Assembly (NCBI GenBank): GCA_947624305.1
Contig: CANQKC010000033.1
Coordinates: 1 to 33,949, forward strand
DNA from: an uncultured Monoglobus sp.
Lineage (GTDB): Bacteria > Bacillota > Clostridia > Monoglobales > Monoglobaceae
Length of the DNA: 33,949 nt
Direction: 5' to 3'
Shown: piece after piece, positions 16,098 to 25,281 of the stretch
Layout: each line of letters starts with the position of its first letter
Position numbering within the stretch: the first letter of the stretch is position 1
Made by a program: the position numbers and the translations under genes
Notes under the pieces: model-generated
What the model saw: the letters and a program-made list of their open reading frames with translations, nothing else
What the model was told of the DNA's origin: nothing
Database searches by the model: none

Positions 16098-17525
16098 CTA
16101 TTCTTCCAAATCCGCGTCCTCTTCGTCCTCGTCGGTTTGGCGCGAGGTTGGTTTCGCGGTCGGTTTTGATGTGGCCCTGGGCTTTTGAGTCGCCTTCACA
16201 TCGCTTTCGTCCTCGTCCTCATCATCGGGGTCCGCCGTTGACTTCGGACGCTTGGTTGCGTCGGGGTCTTCCTCCGCCTCTTCCTCCTCGCTGTCGGGCA
16301 CAGGGGTCTCTTTTTCATCAAGCAGCATCGGAGTCTGATAGCCCTCGGGCCGCACATAAAGCTTGGAGTCTCTGAAGTCCACAATTCCGCGCTCATAAGG
16401 CGACAGATTCTCGTTGACCACAGTCGCGGTAAACTTCGCCTTGTATTCAAAATCCTCAAAGCCGCCGAACCAAACCTCAAGACGGTCCTCAATCACAAAT
16501 TTTACGTCGTTTACATTTTCGGCGTCGAATTTGGTAGTCCGCTCAAGCAGACCCGCGCTGTCAAGCGCTTTCAGCGCGTCAAGCACGGAATTCAGCTTTT
16601 CGCCGTCAGCGCTTTCGATCCGCTTGCCCACGTCAAATTTTGAAAGCTGCACACCGTAAACCACGGGCGCGTCGTAAATCACTCTGCCGCCGCGCGTGTG
16701 CGCAATCTCGTCGCCGTTGTCAACGTTTACGCTCTCCGCGTCCGCGGTTGGCTCGGGGCTTTCCTCGGGAGTGTCGTCCACAAAAAAGCGGTTCCCGTCC
16801 TCGTCAAACTCGTAATGGCCGCCGTTCACGCGGTAAATGGGGTCGCCGTCGTCGTCATAGCCCCAGATCGTGCCGTCGGCGGTGGACTCGGGATCGGGCT
16901 CATCGCTGTCCTCCTCGTTTTCGCTGTCCGGATCGGGGCTGCCGCTCGGCTCGGGCTCCTTTTCGGTTATTTTTGAGCTTATTATATCCTCCGCGTCGTC
17001 GCCGTTTACCACCTCAAGCACACTGCCGCCCATGTCGGTCACGGCAAGCGCGCCGCCCGTGTTGAAATAGGCCGACGGATGATGCTCGACAACCGTGATC
17101 TTTATCGTGTCCGGCAGCTCGCGGCTTATATCACAGCTCTCGATATAGTCAAGCTCCTCTATTGGCTTTTTTCCGCCCGACAGCGGCGTCAAAAATATAT
17201 TATGTCCGCGCTGTATGCCCGAGGCCTGCACTATCGTTTCGGCGCTTGTTTTGCTGTTTCCCTCGCACACGATGTTGTCGATATCAAACGCGGGCGCGAA
17301 CAGAAATACGCATACCAAGATCACCGCTGCCGCCGCGGCGGCAAGGCAGGTCAGACCCAATATCCTTCGTCTTTGCGGGTTTAAGCTCCGCTTCGCGGAA
17401 CCACGAAGGCGCCTCTCTGCGGATGAACGTCCTGCGGACGAATGTCCCGCGGATGTCCGCTTTGGGGCGGGCCGCCTCGCTCTCTTTCTTTTTCTTTGAT
17501 CAGGTTGTCTTCTGTATTCTTCCAT
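16098..17525 (-). CDS. divIB: Division protein DivIB/FtsQ with long acidic additions
   Basis: A 475-residue single-pass membrane protein of the divisome, expected to work with FtsL and DivIC to regulate septal wall synthesis. A basic cytoplasmic tail (1-53) is followed by a membrane helix (about 54-77) and a POTRA domain (IDNIVCEGNSKTSAETIVQ to about 150). The beta domain resumes at about 280 (VIYDAPVVYGVQLSKFDVGK) and runs to about 390. Two parts are unusual: an acidic Asp/Glu/Pro/Ser insert of roughly 95 residues (185-280) that includes two DGDP/DEDGN-type blocks, and an acidic tail from about 400 ending DADLEE. Bacillus DivIB is about 263 residues. The gene is last in the operon, 28 bases after murA. 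Confidence 0.85.
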   Translation of the reverse strand: MEEYRRQPDQRKRKRARRPAPKRTSAGHSSAGRSSAERRLRGSAKRSLNPQRRRILGLTCLAAAAAAVILVCVFLFAPAFDIDNIVCEGNSKTSAETIVQASGIQRGHNIFLTPLSGGKKPIEELDYIESCDISRELPDTIKITVVEHHPSAYFNTGGALAVTDMGGSVLEVVNGDDAEDIISSKITEKEPEPSGSPDPDSENEEDSDEPDPESTADGTIWGYDDDGDPIYRVNGGHYEFDEDGNRFFVDDTPEESPEPTADAESVNVDNGDEIAHTRGGRVIYDAPVVYGVQLSKFDVGKRIESADGEKLNSVLDALKALDSAGLLERTTKFDAENVNDVKFVIEDRLEVWFGGFEDFEYKAKFTATVVNENLSPYERGIVDFRDSKLYVRPEGYQTPMLLDEKETPVPDSEEEEAEEDPDATKRPKSTADPDDEDEDESDVKATQKPRATSKPTAKPTSRQTDEDEEDADLEE

Positions 17526-17553
17526 AGCCGTTCTCCCGTATAAATTAAACTTT

Positions 17554-18825
17554 TCAGTATATCATTCGTATATCCGCGCCGAGATTTGAAAAATCGCGGC
17601 TTATGTTCTCGTAGCCGCGCTCGATATGCGAGACTCCGTAAACTCTGGTGGTCCCGTCGGCGACAAGTCCGCCGATCACCATAGCGGCTCCGCCCCTAAG
17701 GTCACAGGCTCTGACGTCCGCGCCGCTCAGCGACTCTTTGCCCCTCACCGTGGCCTGGCACATATTAACGTCTATATCGGCCCCGAGCTTTTTAAGCTCG
17801 GGCGCATGACGGAACCTGTTCTCAAAAATCGACTCCACAAACACCGTGGTTCCCTTCGCCACCGTCGCCGCAGCCATAAAAGCGGGCTGCGCGTCGGTCG
17901 GAAAACCCGGATAATACAAGGTTTTTATCGTGTTGACCGCGTTCGGCCTGCCGCTCATCGAAACGATCATGCCGCCGCTTACGCGTTTGACCGAAACGCC
18001 CATATCGCGCAGGACCGACACGCAGACCGCGAGATGCTCCGGATTGGCGCCGCGCAGGAATATTTTGCCTCCGCAGGCGGCGGCTGCCGCCATATATGTA
18101 AGCGCGGCAATTCTGTCGGGCATGATCCGATAATCTGCTCCCCTAAGTTCTTTCGCTCCGTTTATAACAATAACGTCGCTGCCCGCGCCGCGGATGTCGG
18201 CGCCCATGGCGTTCAGAAAATTTTGCAGATCAACGATCTCGGGTTCGCGGGCGGCGTTTCTGATAACCGTCCGCCCCTCGGACTTTGCCGTGAGCAGCAT
18301 TATATTCTCGGTCGCGCCCACGCTCGGGCAGAGCAGCGAGATCTGGCACGGTCTTAGCCCCGAGCGGAGGCGGCAGCGTATCATTCCGCCTTCCTCATCA
18401 ATATCAACACCCAGCTCCCTGAACGCCCGAATATGCATGTCGATCGGCCTCGCGCCTATCTCGCAGCCGCCGGGATAGCCCAGATCGGCCTCTCCCGTTC
18501 GGGAAAGCAGCGCGCCCATAAACAGCACCGACGAGCGCATCCGGTTCATCATCTCGTTGTCTATCGCCGAACCGAACACATTCTCGGCCCTGACGCTGAC
18601 CGCGTGTCCGCCCTCGTCAAACCGGCATACCGCGCCAAGCCGCTCAAGAATTTCGGCTGTGTTTTCCACGTCGGTGAGATACGGGCAGTTTGTGAGGCAC
18701 GCCTCGCCCCTTTCGCACAGCAGGCACGCGGTGAGGCACGGCAGAGCCGCGTTTTTGCATCCCTGAACACTTGTCTCCCCCGACAGCCTTCTTCTTCCGT
18801 TGATGGATAAATAACCGTCTGTCAC
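17554..18825 (-). CDS. murA: UDP-N-acetylglucosamine 1-carboxyvinyltransferase
   Basis: A 423-residue enzyme of the first committed peptidoglycan step, transferring enolpyruvate from PEP to UDP-GlcNAc in the cytoplasm. QGCKNAALPCL near the start supplies the conserved Lys24-Asn25. The catalytic cysteine is Cys121, in GYPGGCEIGARPIDMHI; Cys rather than Asp implies fosfomycin sensitivity. The start is GTG at 18825 with GGAGGG upstream, while an ATG at 18827 is out of frame. An 87-base gap from murG contains a TATAAT on the minus strand without a clear -35. Firmicutes often carry a second paralogue, so murA versus murZ cannot be settled here. Confidence 0.95.
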   Translation of the reverse strand: MTDGYLSINGRRRLSGETSVQGCKNAALPCLTACLLCERGEACLTNCPYLTDVENTAEILERLGAVCRFDEGGHAVSVRAENVFGSAIDNEMMNRMRSSVLFMGALLSRTGEADLGYPGGCEIGARPIDMHIRAFRELGVDIDEEGGMIRCRLRSGLRPCQISLLCPSVGATENIMLLTAKSEGRTVIRNAAREPEIVDLQNFLNAMGADIRGAGSDVIVINGAKELRGADYRIMPDRIAALTYMAAAAACGGKIFLRGANPEHLAVCVSVLRDMGVSVKRVSGGMIVSMSGRPNAVNTIKTLYYPGFPTDAQPAFMAAATVAKGTTVFVESIFENRFRHAPELKKLGADIDVNMCQATVRGKESLSGADVRACDLRGGAAMVIGGLVADGTTRVYGVSHIERGYENISRDFSNLGADIRMIY

Positions 18826-18912
18826 ATAAATCCCTCCATTTTTACAACGCGTATTGTAATCCCCTTTATACAGATTATAATATGCTTTGACGGAGGGTTT
18901 GTGATTAAACCG

Positions 18913-20022
18913 CTATTTCGCGGTCAAGCGCTTTACCTCATTATATATTTCCTCGGTGGCCTTGGTCGTGCCCGCGCCTTTGGCGCAGCGGCGCATCTCG
19001 GCCAGCTTCTTTTTATCGCGGGCGAGCTCGTCGATGACCGCGCCGAGACTTTCGGCGGTGAGCTCCTTTTCAAGAATGACTCTCGCGCCGCCCTCTTTTT
19101 CGACCGCGCGCGCGTTATGCTCCTGATGATTGGCGGTCACATAAGGCGACGGCACCAAAATCGACGGCTTGCCCAAAGCGGTAAGCTCGCTCAGGGTGCT
19201 GGCCCCCGCGCGGCACACGACAAGATCCGCGGCCGACATGACCACATCCATATCGTATATGTATTCGCTCACGTCTATGTCGGGACATTCGTCCGGATCC
19301 ACGCCGTTTTCCTTAAATCTGTCAAGCACCGCTCCGTATTGCGAAAGCTTTCCTGTGCCCAATTTTATCTGATATTCCTTTTTGGCGGCGACGGAGCATA
19401 TCCAGTCGACAACGGCCCTGTTAAAATCTCTCGCGCCCAGGCTGCCGCCAAAAAACACTATATACGGGCGGGGGTCGAGCCCCAGTCTGCGGCGCGCGTC
19501 AAACGTCTCGGTCGAGAGGATCGACGGGCGCACCGGGTTGCCGGTGTATATAATCCGCTTCGCGGACTTGATATAGTCCGCGGCGGGCTTCGCGCCTATC
19601 GCCACGGTGTCGACCTTTCCGGCAAGCAGCCGCGTGGTAACGCCCGGATACGCGTTTGACTCGTGAATGAGCGTGGGAATTTTCATTCTTGACGCCGCGA
19701 GCAGCACCGGCCCGCAGACATAGCCTCCGGTGCCGATCACTATGTCGGGCTTAAATTCCCTGATTATTTTTTTTGAGGCCGCGTAGCTCGCGGGAAGCTC
19801 AAATATATTTTTAAAATTCTGCAAGTTCAGGCTCCGCTCAAAGCCGTGAATTTTGATAAGCGAAAGCTTGTGGCCGAGCCGCGGAACGAGTTCCGCCTCA
19901 AGGCCCTCGACGGTACCCACAAAAGCGATCTCGGTTTTTTCTCTGCCGCATATATAATTGGCGATGGCAAGAGCGGGATTGATATGCCCCGCCGTGCCGC
20001 CGCCCGCAAACAAAATCTTCAT
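18913..20022 (-). CDS. murG: UDP-GlcNAc:lipid I N-acetylglucosaminyltransferase
   Basis: A 369-residue GT28-family glycosyltransferase that adds GlcNAc to lipid I to make lipid II at the inner membrane face. The N-terminal GGGTAGHINPAL (Gly7-His13 loop) and the C-terminal donor-binding GASTLSELTALGKPSILVP are typical, and the length is normal. The start codon lies three bases after the ftsW stop, with GAGAGGGTG as ribosome-binding site, so the flippase/polymerase gene and this gene are made together. Confidence 0.95.
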   Translation of the reverse strand: MKILFAGGGTAGHINPALAIANYICGREKTEIAFVGTVEGLEAELVPRLGHKLSLIKIHGFERSLNLQNFKNIFELPASYAASKKIIREFKPDIVIGTGGYVCGPVLLAASRMKIPTLIHESNAYPGVTTRLLAGKVDTVAIGAKPAADYIKSAKRIIYTGNPVRPSILSTETFDARRRLGLDPRPYIVFFGGSLGARDFNRAVVDWICSVAAKKEYQIKLGTGKLSQYGAVLDRFKENGVDPDECPDIDVSEYIYDMDVVMSAADLVVCRAGASTLSELTALGKPSILVPSPYVTANHQEHNARAVEKEGGARVILEKELTAESLGAVIDELARDKKKLAEMRRCAKGAGTTKATEEIYNEVKRLTAK

Positions 20023-20025
20023 AAT

Positions 20026-21288
20026 TTACAGCACCCTCTCCTGTCTGGAAACATTAAGTATCATGCCGATCTCCGCCAAAGTCACAGCCAGCGCCGAACC
20101 GCCGTAGCTGAAGAACGGCAGCGGCATTCCCGTAACCGGGAACGACGCCGAAACAACGCCGATATTTATCAGAGCCTGCACACCGATCAAACCGATGCAG
20201 CCCACAACGATCAGCATTCCCAGCTTGTCGGGCGCCTTCTGCGCTATTTTTATGCCCCGTACCACAAGGCAGACAAACAGAGCGATGACAATGATCACTC
20301 CGACCCAGCCGAGCTCCTCGGCGAGAACCGAGAAGATGAAGTCGTTGTGAGGCTCGGGAAGCGACATATATTTCTGTCTGCTCTGTCCGAAACCCACTCC
20401 GAAAACGCCGCCCGAGCCCATAGCGTAGAGCGACTGCACTATCTGCCAGCCCGAGCCCTGTTTGTCGGCGAACGGATCGGCGAAGGCGACGATACGCTGA
20501 AGCCTGTATGGAGACTTGATAACAAGCGCTATTCCGCCCAATATCGCGGGCACGCTCAGCACGGCGAAGTGTGAGATCTTTGCGCCCGCCGCGAACATCA
20601 TAAGCATTCCGGTAAACAGAATGAGTATCGTGGCGCTGAAATGCGGCTCAAGCATCAGCAGGAAGGCCACCAGTGCCAGAATTGCGAGGCACGGTAAAAA
20701 GCCTTTGCCGAATTTGCCTATATATTCCTGGTATGTGTCAAGGTACCACGCCACCATGATAATCGTCGCGAATTTCATAAACTCCGAGGGCTGAAATCCG
20801 AATATCCAGCGCGTGGCGCCGCCGGCTGTGGTTCCCACTCCGGGAACCAGAACCAGAATGAGCAAAAATATACCCACGCCGTAGAACAGGCCCGAAAATT
20901 TCGCCAAAAAATGATAATCTATCGACATAAACGCTATCATCAGCGGCACGCCCAAGCCCAGTCCGAAGAATATCTGGCGCTTTACAAAATACATGCTGTC
21001 GCCGTCCTGGGCGGCGTACGCCCTCGAGCTGCTGGCGCTGTAGAGCATAACAAGACCGAAGGCCACAAGGATAAGCGTTATCAGCAAAAACTGATAATCA
21101 AACGCTCCCAGACGGACCTTCGTCTCGCCTATTCTCAAAAAGTTTTTGGCGGTTACGCGGATCCGCATCGGCCTATCCTCGGCCACGGCGCGCCGACGGG
21201 TCTCGCCGCCCCGCGCGCGCCTCTCGTAATACCGGTCGTTTCCGCCGTAATCGTTTCTTCTGTTTCTGCCGCTGTATCTTTCAGCCAA
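20026..21288 (-). CDS. ftsW: SEDS-family lipid II polymerase FtsW/SpoVE
   Basis: A polytopic SEDS protein of about 420 residues, the peptidoglycan glycosyltransferase that partners the class B PBP at the septum (FtsW) or in spore cortex synthesis (SpoVE). About ten membrane helices are visible, with family motifs GATRWIFGFQPSEFMK, PEPHNDFIFSVLAEELGW and PFFSYGGSALAVTLAEIGMI. The start is probably TTG at 21288, with GAGGTGA just upstream; a GTG at 21297 lies inside that site. The first 45 residues form an unusual Arg/Tyr/Asn-rich cytoplasmic tail (NDYGGNDRYYERR). Which of FtsW or SpoVE it is cannot be told from sequence alone. Confidence 0.92.
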   Translation of the reverse strand: MAERYSGRNRRNDYGGNDRYYERRARGGETRRRAVAEDRPMRIRVTAKNFLRIGETKVRLGAFDYQFLLITLILVAFGLVMLYSASSSRAYAAQDGDSMYFVKRQIFFGLGLGVPLMIAFMSIDYHFLAKFSGLFYGVGIFLLILVLVPGVGTTAGGATRWIFGFQPSEFMKFATIIMVAWYLDTYQEYIGKFGKGFLPCLAILALVAFLLMLEPHFSATILILFTGMLMMFAAGAKISHFAVLSVPAILGGIALVIKSPYRLQRIVAFADPFADKQGSGWQIVQSLYAMGSGGVFGVGFGQSRQKYMSLPEPHNDFIFSVLAEELGWVGVIIVIALFVCLVVRGIKIAQKAPDKLGMLIVVGCIGLIGVQALINIGVVSASFPVTGMPLPFFSYGGSALAVTLAEIGMILNVSRQERVL

Positions 21289-21339
21289 TAAAATCACCTC
21301 ATAAGGCCCGAAAGGGCCGTCTCAAAATCCGGTTTTCCC

Positions 21340-22317
21340 CTAACCGAAGAAGTACATAAGCGCGCAAAGCGCGAGCGTTACAAGCGAGAACAGACAAACG
21401 ATCCTGACCTCGCTCCAGCCGCACATCTCAAAATGATGATGGATCGGAGACATTTTGAATATGCGCTTGCCCGTGAGCTTGAATGACGTCACCTGCATTA
21501 TTACCGACAAAGTCTCGATCACATAGATCAGTCCGACTATCAAAAGCGTTATCGGCTGACCCAGAATTATCGCCAGGCCGCACACCGCGCCGCCCAGAAA
21601 CAGTGATCCGGTATCGCCCATGAACACCTTCGCGGGCTTCCAATTGTAGAACAGAAATCCCGCGAGCGCGCCCGCCATGACCGCCGCAAACAGCGCCATC
21701 GCGCTGTTTTCAAACTTAATCGAGGTCAGCAGATAAAACAGCGTGACCACCAGAGTCACGGTCGTTGCAAGTCCGTCAAGCCCGTCGGTCAGGTTAACGC
21801 TGTTGACCGTGGCGAGCATAACAAAAATTATAAACGGGATATAGAACCAGCTCAGATCGATATTGATCTCGGTGAATGGCAGGTCGATCACCGTGCCCGC
21901 GTCGCTGAACAGCGCCACAAACGTGGCGAAGATCAGCGCGGCGAGAAACTGCAAACTGAACTTCTGCGCCGCGGTGAGGCCCAAATTCCGCTTTTTCACA
22001 ACCTTTATATAATCATCGACAAATCCGATAAGGCCGAATGCCAGCGACAACAGCACAACGAGCAGAAGGTCGATAAATCCGCCGCTGTCCTTCCCGGCGA
22101 TCAAGCCCCAGAGGCAGGTAATAACGAGCGACGCGACGGCGGCAGCGATAAAGATTATTCCGCCCATGGTCGGGGTCCCGGCCTTGCTCGCGTGCCATGC
22201 CGGGCCTATCTCTCTTATTTCCTGTCCGAATTTAAGCCGCCTCAGCATCGGGATTACACACATTCCCAGACTGAGCGACAGGATAAACGCTATTACGCAT
22301 CCAACAATGTAATACAT
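21340..22317 (-). CDS. mraY: Phospho-MurNAc-pentapeptide transferase
   Basis: A polytopic membrane enzyme of about 325 residues that makes lipid I from UDP-MurNAc-pentapeptide and undecaprenyl phosphate. Motifs in order: [26 protein letters not shown] with the DD pair, [21 protein letters not shown], and [14 protein letters not shown] with the HHH cluster. I chose the ATG at 22317 because GGGAGAGAGG lies just before it; an ATG at 22332 and a TTG at 22335 have no site. The gene lies between murF and ftsW, and murD, often next to mraY, is absent. A short GGCCC/GGGCC hairpin lies in the gap before ftsW. Confidence 0.95.
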   Translation of the reverse strand: MYYIVGCVIAFILSLSLGMCVIPMLRRLKFGQEIREIGPAWHASKAGTPTMGGIIFIAAAVASLVITCLWGLIAGKDSGGFIDLLLVVLLSLAFGLIGFVDDYIKVVKKRNLGLTAAQKFSLQFLAALIFATFVALFSDAGTVIDLPFTEINIDLSWFYIPFIIFVMLATVNSVNLTDGLDGLATTVTLVVTLFYLLTSIKFENSAMALFAAVMAGALAGFLFYNWKPAKVFMGDTGSLFLGGAVCGLAIILGQPITLLIVGLIYVIETLSVIMQVTSFKLTGKRIFKMSPIHHHFEMCGWSEVRIVCLFSLVTLALCALMYFFG

Positions 22318-22370
22318 ACGCCTCTCTCCCATCAAATATATTTTCGCGGCACATGCGCCGCCGATTTGTC

Positions 22371-23771
22371 TTAAATCTTTTCCGCCATCTCATCAAGGGC
22401 GTTCACTATCGTCTCAAGACGCATACCCCGCGAGCCCTTGACCCAGATAACGTCGCCGTCTCTTATTATTGAACCGAGCTTTTTTGCCGCCTCGGTGCCG
22501 GAGCCGAACATATGTATATCATCCCTGTTCATTCCTCCGTCCGCCGCTCCGCGGGCTATGTTTTCGGCCATTTCTCCAATTGTCACAAGGCAGTCGACTT
22601 TGCCCGCGCACATAAGCCCCACCTCGTAATGAGCCTCGGGCGCTTTGTCGCCGAGTTCCAGCATATCGCCGAGGAACGCCACCTTGCGGGAACGCTTTCC
22701 GTTATCCGAGGCGGTGAGCTCAAGCACGCTTATTCCGGACCTCATAGAGTCCGGACACGCGTTATAGCAGTCGTTGATCACAGTAAATCTGTCATATTTC
22801 CTTGTCTCCTGACGGTTGTTCTCGGGCTCAAACGCGCGCACTCCCTTTATCATCTTTTCCGGTCTTACATCATAGCGGTATCCGACTAAGATAGCCGCGA
22901 GCGCGTTGTAAATGTGGTGAATGCCCGGAACTCCTATTTCAAATCTGTAATCCTGCCCGTCAATGCGGACCGTGAACTCGCTTCCCGTGGAATAAAGCTT
23001 TATATCGGTCGCCGTAACGTCGCAGGCCTTGTTTTCAATCCCGTAATAGAGCGTCTCGTAATCAAGCTCGCCGTTTTTTGACCAAAGCAGATCGTTGTCG
23101 CCGTTTAAGATCACGGTTCCGTCGGACGGCAGGCCCTCCAGAATTTCAAGCTTTGCCTTCAAGATACCCTCGCGGCTCCCCAGATTTTCAATGTGGGAAA
23201 TTCCTATATTCGTTATAACAGCGGTGTCGGGACGGACGGTTCTTGTGAGCCTTGAGATCTCGCCGAAGTGGTTCATTCCCATTTCTACAACAGCCGCCTC
23301 ATGATCGTCGCTCAGTCTGAACAGAGTCAGCGGAACTCCGATCTCGTTGTTATAGTTATTCTCGGTCTTTAAGGTATTGTATTCACGGCTCATGACCGAC
23401 GCGATCATGGCCTTGGTCGAAGTCTTGCCGACGCTGCCGGTTATGCCGACGATCGGAATATTGAACTGGTCGCGGTAATACGCGCCGATGTCAAGCAGGG
23501 CCTTAAAGGTATCATCAACGGCGACTGTGGGCAGCGAGCCGAAATCGCCCTCGCCCTTTTCGACCACGCAGCACACCGCGCCGCGCTCCACCGCGTCGCC
23601 GACAAATCTGTGGCCGTTGTTGTTCTCGCCTCTTAAAGCGACAAAGACCGCGCCCTCGTCAACCTCTCGGTTGTCTCTCACCACGTTTTTTACTATCTCG
23701 TCACCGCTTAAATTGCGGATCTCCCCACCTGTCGCCTTTGCCAAGGCGTTTATATTCATGCACCATTTCAT
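22371..23771 (-). CDS. murF: UDP-MurNAc-tripeptide--D-Ala-D-Ala ligase
   Basis: A 466-residue Mur ligase that adds the D-Ala-D-Ala dipeptide, completing the cytoplasmic precursor. The N-terminal domain is typical. The ATP loop is [15 protein letters not shown], followed by [13 protein letters not shown], and [16 protein letters not shown] in the C-terminal part is diagnostic of MurF. The ATG at 23771 has AGGAGGG seven bases upstream. A second Met at codon 5 ([12 protein letters not shown]) aligns with many family starts and cannot be excluded. It lies 27 bases after murE. Confidence 0.95.
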   Translation of the reverse strand: MKWCMNINALAKATGGEIRNLSGDEIVKNVVRDNREVDEGAVFVALRGENNNGHRFVGDAVERGAVCCVVEKGEGDFGSLPTVAVDDTFKALLDIGAYYRDQFNIPIVGITGSVGKTSTKAMIASVMSREYNTLKTENNYNNEIGVPLTLFRLSDDHEAAVVEMGMNHFGEISRLTRTVRPDTAVITNIGISHIENLGSREGILKAKLEILEGLPSDGTVILNGDNDLLWSKNGELDYETLYYGIENKACDVTATDIKLYSTGSEFTVRIDGQDYRFEIGVPGIHHIYNALAAILVGYRYDVRPEKMIKGVRAFEPENNRQETRKYDRFTVINDCYNACPDSMRSGISVLELTASDNGKRSRKVAFLGDMLELGDKAPEAHYEVGLMCAGKVDCLVTIGEMAENIARGAADGGMNRDDIHMFGSGTEAAKKLGSIIRDGDVIWVKGSRGMRLETIVNALDEMAEKI

Positions 23772-23798
23772 GAAACTCCCTCCTAACTTATCGCGCGC

Positions 23799-25244
23799 TC
23801 AGCAGCCCAGCAGCTTTGTCACGATCTCGCGCTCGTCAAACTTTATCGTGTTGGTGCCCAATATCTGATATGTCTCGTGGCCCTTGCCGGCCAGTAATAT
23901 TATATCATCTTTTTGAGCGTGGTCAAGCGCGTATTCTATCGCCTCAAACCTGTTGGTGATAACAACATGCTCGCAGCCGGTCTCTTTGACTCCTTCGACC
24001 ACCTGCTCGATTATCTTGTCGGGATCCTCGGTGCGCGGGTTGTCGCTTGTGACAACGCAGAAATCCGACAGCTCTCCGGCAATTTTGCCCATTTTGGGCC
24101 GCTTGCCCGCGTCGCGGTCGCCTCCGCAGCCGAACAGCGTCACAACCCTGCCCTTCGCGAAGCCGCGGATGGCGTTGATAACGTTAAGCAGTCCGTCCGG
24201 AGTGTGCGCATAGTCGATAATGACCGTGTAATCCGTACCCGGCGTTTTTACTATTTCTATTCTTCCCTTGACCCCGTGGGCGCTGTGAATTCCATCGACC
24301 GCGTCTTTGAGGGAAATACCGTCCGCCAGGCAGCAGCCTATCGCGGTCATCGCGTTATACACCGAAAACCTTCCGGGTATCGCGAGCTCGACCCTTCCGC
24401 TCTCGCCGCGGAAGCTTATGTCAAAATTGACCCCGCTGCCGTGCAGCTCGATATTCTCCGCCTTAAGGTCGCAGTCACTGTCAATGCCGTAGGTTATGAC
24501 CTCGTCGCACTTCTCGTTTTCAAGCAAAAATCCGCTTCCGCTGTCATCGGTGTTTATCACGCCGACTTTGCAGATGTTAAAGAGTATGCTTTTCGCGGCG
24601 AGATATTCCTCCATGGTCTTATGAAAATCCAGATGGTCCTGCGTTATGTTCGTGAACGCGCCCACGTCAAACTCGCAGACCGTCACGCGGTCGAGCGCGA
24701 GAGCGTGAGACGACACCTCCATAACCACATAGTCAACGTTGTGATTTGCGATCTCGTTAAAAAGCTCCATTAGCTCGAGCGAGTCGGGCGTCGTCCTTGC
24801 CGCGGGAAGAACCATATCGCCGATCATGTTCTGATTGGTGCCGATCAAACCCACTTTTTTGCCCAGATGCTCAAGGATCGCCTTTATAAGATAGGTTGTG
24901 GTCGTCTTGCCGTTGGTTCCGGTTATTCCGATGAGCTTAAACTTTCGGTACGGATAATCGTACCACGCCGCGGCTATCTCTCCCATTGCCCTGCGCGTGT
25001 TTTCAACGACCACGCACGGCACATCCACCGTCGGCAGGTCATGCTCGGCAACCACCGCCACGGCGCCGCTTTCAACCGCGGCCTTGGCAAACTTGTGTCC
25101 GTCGACCGAAAAGCCCGTTATGCAGACAAACAGGTACCCCGGCTTCACCTTTCTTGAATCATAGGCGATGCCGCTGATTTTTATTCCTCCGCCGCCGGAA
25201 TATTTTTTCACGTTTACATTTTTAAGCAAATCCGATAAAGTCAC
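23799..25244 (-). CDS. murE: UDP-MurNAc-dipeptide ligase, meso-DAP type
   Basis: A 481-residue Mur ligase that adds the third stem-peptide residue. The ATP loop is GITGTNGKTTTTYL. TTPDSLELMELF and SSHALALDRV follow. The substrate motif near the C-terminus is SDNPRTEDP, with Asp401 to Arg404 forming the DNPR box of meso-diaminopimelate-adding enzymes, so the cell wall is inferred to be DAP type. The start is GTG at 25244 preceded by AAAGGGGG. It lies 37 bases after the PBP gene and 27 before murF. Confidence 0.95.
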   Translation of the reverse strand: MTLSDLLKNVNVKKYSGGGGIKISGIAYDSRKVKPGYLFVCITGFSVDGHKFAKAAVESGAVAVVAEHDLPTVDVPCVVVENTRRAMGEIAAAWYDYPYRKFKLIGITGTNGKTTTTYLIKAILEHLGKKVGLIGTNQNMIGDMVLPAARTTPDSLELMELFNEIANHNVDYVVMEVSSHALALDRVTVCEFDVGAFTNITQDHLDFHKTMEEYLAAKSILFNICKVGVINTDDSGSGFLLENEKCDEVITYGIDSDCDLKAENIELHGSGVNFDISFRGESGRVELAIPGRFSVYNAMTAIGCCLADGISLKDAVDGIHSAHGVKGRIEIVKTPGTDYTVIIDYAHTPDGLLNVINAIRGFAKGRVVTLFGCGGDRDAGKRPKMGKIAGELSDFCVVTSDNPRTEDPDKIIEQVVEGVKETGCEHVVITNRFEAIEYALDHAQKDDIILLAGKGHETYQILGTNTIKFDEREIVTKLLGC

Positions 25245-25281
25245 AGATTTAACCCCCTTTATGTTTATCTCTCAGTATGTG

